Assembly (NCBI RefSeq): GCF_958450345.1
Contig: NC_088782.1
Coordinates: 101,338,358-101,402,357 of the forward strand
From: Calliphora vicina
Taxonomy: Eukaryota > Arthropoda > Insecta > Diptera > Calliphoridae
Length of the DNA: 64,000 nt
Direction: 5' to 3'
In this document: piece by piece, positions 56,737 to 64,000 of the stretch
How positions within the stretch are numbered: position 1 is the first letter of the stretch
How the letters are laid out: every line of letters begins with the position of its first letter
Notes under the pieces: model-generated
Database searches by the model: none
Seen by the model: the letters and a program-made list of their open reading frames with translations, nothing else
Told to the model about the DNA's origin: nothing
Made by a program: the position numbers and the translations under genes

Positions 56737-58828
56737 AACAAGTAAGAGTACTATGTTCGGTCTTGCCGAATATTAAATACCCTCCACCTAAATATGATGC
56801 TATAAAAACTGAAATAATATAACAGTTGTTAGAAAGACTAGTTTACGCAGAAGATATTTTATTTCAAATGTACAACAATTTGTATCTAATTCAGCAATTT
56901 ATAACTGAAATTCCTATTAGAACGTATGAAATTTAACAATTTATATACTTAATAATCAGTTAATACGTTTCGATCAACATTTTTCCCTTTTAACCTCAAG
57001 TGAAGAAACAGAGTATAAAAAAGGGTATACAGATATATTTAGACAAATTTCAAAATATTTGGCTGTGGGACTTATGTGGGAGCTATGACCTATTATGATT
57101 CGATTGTTATAAAATATTTTTACGTGATTTTTATGTATTTATATGAGAGCTGTGGCCAATTATGGACTAATATTCACAAAATTCAGTATTATGATTTTTT
57201 AATACAAATTACTGATCTGTGTACTATTTTGGTTTAATATATGGATGCTATGACCTATTATGGTCCTGAGTATTTAAGGGCTATTTTTGTAGAATTTCAA
57301 GAGTGGACCTTATATGAGAGCTATGGCGAATTATGGACCAATATTTAAAAAATCTTGTAGTACGATTCTTGGATACAAATTACTGATCGGTGTAAAATTT
57401 TGGTTCAGTATAGATTTTTTTGGATACTTGTGCAGGTTAATGTATTTTCCTGAAGTGGTTCATATATGGAAGATATACCAATTATGGGCCTATCATCATA
57501 AAATTTGGAACATCGATTTTTGTATATATTGAATAAATTTGTTTTGAATTTCAACCTGATAACTATATTTGTAAGAAATTTATGAGGATTTTTGTGATTT
57601 TCGGGAGTGGACCTTACATAGGAGCTATGGTTAAATATGGACCGATATTCACAAAATCCAGAAGTATGATTTCTGGATACAAATTATTGATCTGTGCGTT
57701 ATTTCATTTTGATATCGATATGTATTTAAAATTTTTTAGGGTTAATATCTTTTTTCGGAAATGGGCCTTATAGGGGAGCTATGACCAATTATCGGCCAAT
57801 CTGCATAAAATTTGGTACAGTGATATCTATATATATGAGTATAATTTTTGTCGAATTTTAGCATGATAAATGTATTTATAAGAGATTTATGAGTACTTAA
57901 CTGATTTTTGGAAGTGGACCGATATTCACAAAATCCAGTACTATGATTTCTAAATATAAATATACGGATGTGTGTGAAATTTTTTTTTGATATTGATATT
58001 TTTTAGATATTTATGTAAGTTATTGTGTTTTTCGGAAGCGGTCCTTATATGGGAGCTATAACCAATTATCGGCCGATCTTCATAGAATTAGGTACAACGA
58101 TTTTGGTATATATGGGAATTATTTATGTCGAATTTCAACTGGATAGCGACATTTGTAAGACATTTATGCTTATTTAAGAGATTTTCGCAAGTGTACTTTA
58201 TATGGGGGCTATGGTCAAATAAGGGCCGATCCTCGAAAAATTTTGTAATATAATTTTTTTACCACGAAACTTATTCTTGCTGAATTTTATATGGATAGTG
58301 CTATTCTGTATGCTTTTATAGACCATAGGACTATATTTCGGGAAGAAATTTGTATGGGGGATAGATCATTGACTGATTCTTATAATTTTCACCAGAGTTA
58401 CTCCTTTTATCACAAAAGTAACGAGAGCAAAATTTTATGATATTAGCTGCAATATACATATTTACAAAAAATGTCCAAAAATATGTGAAAATTATAAATT
58501 TTTGTTTGAGGTTGTCCCACATTTTAATTCATAACTTTGGTTCCACTGTACTGATTTCGCTGATTTTCAATACCAAACTGCTTAGGACAATAATAAACAT
58601 TTTTCTTGCAACTCTACTAAGTTTGTTTGCGTATTTTGGACGTGAGCGTGTTTTACACAGACGGACAGACGGACAGACAGACGGACATGGCTCAATCGAC
58701 TTAGAATTTCATAAGGATCAATAATATATATAGTTTGTTGGGTCTCAGATGAATATTTCTCAATGTTACACACGGAATGACAAACTTATATATACCCTCA
58801 TTCACCACTTATGGTGGTGGAGGGTATA
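56737..58828 (-). mobile_element. HINE family A copy 4
   Basis: 3' end AACAAGTAAGAGTACTATGTTCGG, about ten body monomers marked by GGGAGCTATG or GAGAGCTATG, the run GGACAGACGGACAGACAGACGG (about 58661-58685) and the 5' hairpin ending GGTGGTGGAGGGTATA. It is the longest uninterrupted copy, about 2.09 kb. Outside the 3' end lies TGACCCGGTGCGCTTCGCTACCCC (56671-56694), a phrase also partly present outside the 25446 copy. Confidence 0.8.
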
Positions 58829-58829
58829 A

Positions 58830-59600
58830 AAACGCTAAGAAATAAAAATCGTAAAAAATTACTCAGATTATAACAAAATTGTGTTTTTGCCCTTATATTT
58901 TATATAAATACTTTAATTTGGACATAATGAAAAGCATTTATTTGAAGGTCTTTACGAAGACAAATTTTTAATAATAATAATTTTGTATATTTAAAATTTG
59001 GCTACAGTATTCTTTTGTTCTAGTTATAATATTTGGAAAACCATCAATGATAAACAATAAAATATTTGAAATACTACCGTGTAAACAATAATAATTTGTT
59101 GATAAACCAAATGGGTTTCATAATATTTGAAATTGAAAAAGTATTAATACACAGTATTGTTATTATTTTTCTTAGTTAATAGTTGTTTTCAAACTAATTG
59201 CATTTAAAATAAAAATTTTATTTCTTTAGTACTTTTCATAGTGAAAAAAGTATACTCAACAAGTATACTCAACAACAGCTATTTTTTGATACCAAAGTTA
59301 AATCTGATTTTGATGTAACATGTAATAATGTGCAATTATTCCTACTTCAACGAATAATAATTCATTACTTCTTCTACAGGAAGCCATAAACATTCAGTAA
59401 ATATATGGACGAATCTATGAAACCGAGTTAAATTTTTCATTATTTGTTAAGTGCAAAATATATCAAATAATTTTGTGTCAATGACTCTACTACAGAATTG
59501 CAAAATTTCAGAATCAAAGACCTATATCTTTATTAGTTATAGTTTTCTGAAGTAGATTATTGATTTTTTGATTGATATTATGCCTCAAATATCTAGTTTT
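58830..59600. other. No recognised feature
   Basis: AT-rich DNA. AAGTATACTCAAC is directly repeated near 59249-59271. No supported gene. Confidence 0.45.
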
Positions 59601-59827
59601 GGACTTCAATGGCATTATAATTTTTGACATTTTTTATTTTCAAATACCAACATTTTTAAAACCGGGAAAATGTGTTCCTAATAAAGAGTTTCTTTAGAAA
59701 AGTGCCTACTGGTTTTTTAAGGATCGATGCTTTGCCTTTTTAGAATTTTTTAAGCAAACCTAATTTTTTTTTTAAATTGGCAAAATTTTGATAGGGCTGA
59801 GGGCTACATGCAAAATTTAAAAGCTAA

Positions 59828-60909
59828 TAGGGTAGAGTATTTTTGAGATTTTTTTCAGATTTTTCGGAAGAGGTTTAGAGGTCGCTCAAGTCGAGTTTTT
59901 TGAAAGATTTATTAATTCTTAATAATTTAGGGACAACAATTTTCTTTTAACAGTTTTCTATTAAAATGTACCAACAGTTTTAAGAGATTTGTGCTCGTTA
60001 AAATGATTTTCGGAAGTGGCCTTTGTATGGGAGCTATGACTAATTATGGACCGATCGTTATACAATTTGGTGACATGACTTTTGTATATATATAACATAT
60101 TTGGATTGAATTTTATTTGAATACGAATATTTTTAAGAGATTTATGCCAGTGATTTTCGGAAGTGATATGGTCCACATGGGAGCTATGACTAATTATGGA
60201 CTGATTGTCACAAAATTTGGTTAGGCGAGTTTAGCTTATATAAAAATTATTTGTGCTCAATTTGGTTTAGATATCTTTTTAACTAAGACATTTATGAGAG
60301 CTTATCTATTTTTAGATATGACAATCGTATGGGGGCTAGTAGAAATAATGGACCAATTCCAACCAAATTCAATAAGCTTCTTTCATGTAGAAAAGCTTGT
60401 GCCAAATTTTATCTTTGAAATTGCGACTTGTAGTTTGATTACACTATGGTGGTGTAGGGTATAAAAATCATTTTGTGTACATAAAAGCTTTTGTTTGTTT
60501 TATATAACTCAGGTAAAAAAAAATTAAAAAATGGTTGTCTCTAAATTATTAAGAATTAATTGATCTTTCAAACTGCATTGTTAGTTTTTTTCATTTTCAT
60601 AAAAATTTTAAAAGTTATAAAGCCTAATTTACGAAATTTATGGAAAAATTTCGAAAATTTGTAATGTAGGGTACCTTAATGAGCCAATTCATTACAAAAA
60701 CTAAAAATGTTTGCACACAAAACTAAAGCATGGACATTTTGCTTTTAAACTGTGTCCTCAAAAGTAATGAAAATCGTGGGTATTGACAAAGTTAGGAATA
60801 AAACTCAAAAAAACGCCGACAAATCCGATTTTTGGAAAAAACTCGACTTGAGCGACCTCTAAATCACTTCCGAAAAATCTGAAAAAAATCTCAAAAATAC
60901 TCTACCCTA
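59828..60909. mobile_element. TAGGGTAGAG-ended foldback element, TSD TAA
   Basis: TAGGGTAGAGTATTTTTGAG at the left is perfectly mirrored at the right, and the match continues about 80 bp through CAGATTTTTCGGAAG and AGAGGTCGCTCAAGTCGAG. A second arm block (GAAAGAT..AATTCTTAATAATTTAG) is paired with 60536-60575. TAA flanks both ends (59825-59827, 60910-60912). The left arm has a deletion relative to the right. A HINE lies inside. Confidence 0.7.
59950..60463 (-). mobile_element. HINE family E copy 6, nested
   Basis: In minus orientation: monomers with GGGAGCTATGACTAATTATGG (60030, 60180), ATCGTATGGGGGCTAG and the 5' end CACTATGGTGGTGTAGGGTATA at 60463. The GTCC run and 3' hairpin are missing. 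It lies within the foldback element 59828-60909. Confidence 0.65.
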
Positions 60910-61134
60910 TAAGCCTTTAAATTATGCTTCAGCACCCATGAAAATAGAAAAAAAAACTTTTTTTAGGACACACTAATATATAGTCCCGAAGAAAAATTGT
61001 TTCTACGGCCATTTTTACATGTTCGAACTTATGATGCATGTAAATTTTTAAACGTACGAGATCGAGCAGAATTAACAACAATAAATAAACATAAATATCT
61101 CTTGAAATAAAAGAGATAACCATGGGTTACTTTG

Positions 61135-61520
61135 GCTTTGAGGGCCGATGTGGTTTTAAGAATAGATCAAATTGCTCGTGAAGAATGTGTCCATATCATC
61201 CAATGTAGGCCAACAAAAAGTTGATAATAATCGACCTATAGCGACCTATATGGATTGGTACTGTCCCAAATTGGACAATTTTGTTTGTTGAGGTACCCTT
61301 TCATCCATAAGTTGGCTTCATCGCTAGCGATGATTTTTTGATTAAAATTAGGGTCGCAACAGAACAACCATTTTGAGAAAACAATTTTGTCATCTGCACG
61401 TGTTGTTGAATTGAATGAGACTCATTGCTAAAGATGATTTTTTGATGAAAATTAGGGTCAAAAAAGAACTCTCATTTTATTAAAACTATTTTATCATCTG
61501 CACGTGTTGTTGAACGCTAT
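61135..61520 (-). pseudogene. Tc1/mariner-superfamily transposase remnant D3 with internal duplication
   Basis: Minus-strand frame: DPNFNQKIIASDEANLWMKG, then YLNKQNCPIWDS, which corresponds to the SDEAHFWLNG..NKQNCRIW region of D1/D2-type transposases and includes the first catalytic Asp. The later part is frameshifted. An approximately 102-bp segment (61320-61411) is repeated at 61422-61514 with about 20 percent difference (ATGATTTTTTGAT, CATCTGCACGTGTTGTTGAA). Confidence 0.55.
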
Positions 61521-61599
61521 ATTTCCCCACACACATTTCGATAGATTTATTTTCAACAATATGGCTGCAGTCAAGTGTTCAGAAGTCCCTAATTGAAGA

Positions 61600-62090
61600 A
61601 CCTTTATTTACCTTTGTAAGGTTTTTTATATTTTTTTAAATTTCTTATTTTTTTAATTTTTAAAAAAAAACTTTTTTTTATATTTATTAGTGACACATAT
61701 TTTACGACATACATTTTTTTTGTGAAAATAAAATTCAGGTTAAAAATTATTTTTCCCGATTTTACCCTTATCGCGTTATATACGCCGTTACAAAGGTCTT
61801 TCAAATATCTATAATTAGATATCCATATTGTTTATATTAATGACTTAATAATCCAGATATAGATCAAAAATAGGTTAAAAATCGAGGTTGTCCTGGTTTG
61901 TGGGCCGATTTTATCGATTTTAGATAGCACCGAACCGGGTTTATAGCGGATATATTGATGTATGAATCATACAGAGAGGCATGTCTATATTGACTCCGTT
62001 ATCTATAACGATCTATAACTTTGTGCGGTCGCAAATGAAAAATGTAGAAATTACAAACGTAATGACAAACTTTGACACTCATTGTGAAGC
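61600..62090 (-). mobile_element. HINE body relic, family F-like
   Basis: AATCCAGATATAGATCAAAAA, CGAGGTTGTCCTGGTTTGTGGGCCGATTTTATCGATTTTAGATAGCACC and the phrase CCGTTATCTATAACGATC are body phrases of the family whose ends are seen at 17848-18256. The left part is poly-T. The 3' and 5' ends are not identified. Confidence 0.5.
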
Positions 62091-62124
62091 GTAAAAATAT
62101 AATCATTAAAATAGTTCTATAAAT

Positions 62125-63572
62125 GTGGGGAGGGTATTATGCGTTTGTGCAGATTTTTGTAACGCGCAAAAATGTTAGTCTAACACCCACCTTAAAGTAA
62201 ACCGATCGACTCAGAATCACTTTCCGCCCGTCTGGCTGTCCATGTAAACGTTGTGCACAAAGTACGGGTCGCTATTTTGAAGATATTTCGATAAAATTCT
62301 ACTATTTCGGCACAAGGACAAAGCCTATTGAAATTGGCTGAAATCGGTATATTATTTCACCTAGCCCCCATACAAATGTCCTCCCGAATTTTGACTTTAT
62401 CCGCGATTCATATAGGTATCTACAGAAATTTCGCTCCAAATAAGCACTATAAATACGGAAATTATTTCATCTAATTTTATGATGATCGGTCCATCATTAG
62501 TCATAGCTCCCATATAAGGCCCGCTTCTGAAAGTCACTTTACCGAGCATAAATCTCTTAAAAATGTTGGTATACACATAAAAATCAACACAAATAATGTT
62601 CATATAGACACAAATAACTTAATTTAATTTCATGGCCATCGGTCCATAGTTAGTTATAGGTTCCATATAAGGCCCGGTTCCGAAAATCACTTTAGCGAGC
62701 TAAAATCTCTTATAAATATTGGTATATACATAAAATTTAACACAAATAACTTTCATATAGACATAAATAACATGACCTAATTTAATGGCGATCGGTCCAT
62801 AATTAGTCATAGCTCCTATATGGATAGCCAGATATTGAAATGGCAAAAAAAGTACATCAGAGAAAAAAAACAGTACAAGTAATTAAAAAAAGTACATTTG
62901 TGTTGTTATTGAAAACGCCTTTAATTTATCCACTATTTAATATTCCATTTTTCCATTTCCAGTTTTTTCTTTTGATACGTTTTTAGCAAAAGTTTTTAAA
63001 TTAGCGAAAACAGTAGATCCATGACAATATTTTTGATAGAAAATGATTTAATAACATCTGCAAATTCATGAAATGATATGTTCATTTAAGTTTTTCGAAA
63101 TATGAAAAATATTTACGTTTTGTGGTGATTAACAGATTGATCACAATTCTGACGACTGATTAAAATTTTTTTTTACGTTTATTATAATATTGTTCTCTCA
63201 GTGGAGAATCATATTTGGAAAATTATATGAGTGGTAAATCAGCTCTACGCAGCCTTGATCTGTCTTGAGTTACTGTAAGTAGCCTTGCGAACGTGTTCGG
63301 ATGATGATGATGTAATTTTGACAAATAAGCTTCACGAGTTTTTCTGAATTCGTCCTTGGGCAAAGGTACATCTAATATAAAGAAAAAAAGTCGTCTCGAC
63401 TGGCGATTTTTTGCTTCTCAAACTATGTGATTCATTGTGCACTGAAAAAAATGTTACTAAAGATGCTAAAAAGAAAAAAAAGTACAAATAAAAGTAAAAA
63501 TATAAAATATAAATTAAGGCAATTTTAAAAGAAAAATGATTTTGCTCATTTACTTAGTGTTTATGTTTACTT
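62125..63572 (+). mobile_element. HINE family E copy 5, interrupted
   Basis: It starts within the 5' hairpin (TGTGGGGAGGGTATTATGCG) and lacks most of the GTCC run (CCGCCCGTCTGGCTGTCCATG). It has three body monomers (CATAGCTCCCATATAAGG near 62500, 62660 and 62810). It breaks at about 62825 and resumes at about 63505 with GGCAATTTTAAAAGAAAAAT, TTTTGCTCATTTACTTAG and TTACTTGTT. The 3' hairpin is lost. Confidence 0.7.
62826..63500. mobile_element. Unidentified insertion in HINE E5
   Basis: About 675 bp of AT-rich DNA separates two parts of the HINE. AAAAAAAGTACA occurs near both ends (62845-62858 and 63475-63485). The block 63200-63420 is less AT-rich. On the minus strand it reads EKQKIASRDDFFSLY, then a stop, then MYLCPRTNSEKLVKLICQNY, which I do not recognise. 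No inverted ends or clear duplication were found. Confidence 0.4.
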
Positions 63573-64000
63573 GTTAATTATGAATTTAGTAAAATATTAC
63601 TATATAGCAGATTATATGTCAACCATTACCAAACTACTTCTAAGTAATGCAGACGGTATGAAGTAGTCATTGAAAAGTAAGTTGTTCAATAATTGAAAGT
63701 CATTACCAAGTTTTTGCCGAGCCACACATAAAAGTTTCTCCCGTAAAGTTTTTTAAGATATATATATCACGTGGCTATTCCTGTTCTCACTTTCAAAAGT
63801 TATTTGCAGAGTACAAAAGACTTTACACGAACTGAAAACAATTTTTGTTCAATTTTACAGATTTTACACTCAATTCTAAGTGATAAAATAAAAATTTGTC
63901 CTTCCTTACATTTTTCAACAATGCTATAATTTTTTCCTGCGAAAGCAATATTATTTTATGATTTTAATAATTCATAAAACATTTAGAATAAATTATAATA
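63573..64000. other. No recognised feature
   Basis: AT-rich DNA to the window end, with no supported gene or repeat. Confidence 0.45.

Larger units (their letters stand above)
59610..61130. mobile_element. Foldback family H copy 4, split by a nested element
   Basis: The left piece (59610-59824) matches the family H centre (AACCGGGAAAATGTGTTCC, GATAGGGCTGAGG). The right piece (60913-61130) matches an arm (GATCGAGCAGAATTAA, ATAAATATCTCTTGAAATA, AAGAGATAACC). The element at 59828-60909 lies between them. No CACAGTG terminus survives. Confidence 0.6.

Overview
The window looks like non-coding nuclear DNA from a higher fly (Diptera, Schizophora; a calyptrate such as a blowfly, flesh fly or house-fly relative is my best guess). 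It is very AT-rich and has no open reading frame longer than about 120 codons. I recognise no host gene, tRNA, rRNA or bacterial-style operon. The clade is inferred mainly from many copies of mini-me/DINE-1 type (Helentron-associated, HINE) repeats. These have a TATACCC...GGGTATA hairpin start, GTCY tetranucleotide runs (GTCC/GTCT), a body of roughly 150-bp monomers, and a 3' hairpin followed by CTTACTTGTT. The other repeats are mariner, Tc1, piggyBac, hAT and pogo/Tigger-like elements typical of flies.

Layout. 1-5.9 kb: inverted-repeat and MITE-sized elements, two HINE copies of family E, an 808-bp TA-flanked element (T1) and a degenerate tandem array. 5.9-14.3 kb: two long foldback elements of family H (terminus CACAGTGG), smaller MITEs, a 15-bp-motif element and a mariner pseudogene carrying a 129-bp hAT-like insertion. 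15.2-16.9 kb: a complete-length but inactivated Tc1-like element. 17.0-19.3 kb: a transposase pseudogene split by a foldback element that itself holds a HINE. 19.5-27.4 kb: two large family A HINEs in opposite orientation, the first split by a 2.4-kb foldback element. 29-35.7 kb: a LINE remnant, a mariner-like pseudogene with a second copy of the small hAT MITE, a Tigger-like element, foldback fragments and a three-layer nest. 35.6-40.9 kb: arrays of CAATTA/TAATTG motifs, a palindromic MITE and a decayed piggyBac element with intact ends. 40.9-48.5 kb: a third large HINE, a GC-rich palindromic array, and a family E HINE split by a 1.3-kb foldback element. 50.7-55.2 kb: a hAT-like element inside a HINE, and a mariner pseudogene split by T2, the near-identical twin of T1. 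56.7-63.6 kb: the fourth large HINE, another three-layer nest and further HINE and transposase relics.

Nothing here works as a pathway. The content is stratified transposable-element decay, and nested insertions give a relative chronology. Several nests provide an uninterrupted copy elsewhere in the window that serves as an empty-site reference, so insertion boundaries and target-site duplications (TSDs) can be read directly. The points most worth pursuing are the ATAT-targeting foldback family, unrelated foldback families that share the terminus CACAGTG (the heptamer of Transib/RSS-type ends), the nearly identical T1/T2 pair, and the motif-array elements that fit no class I can name.
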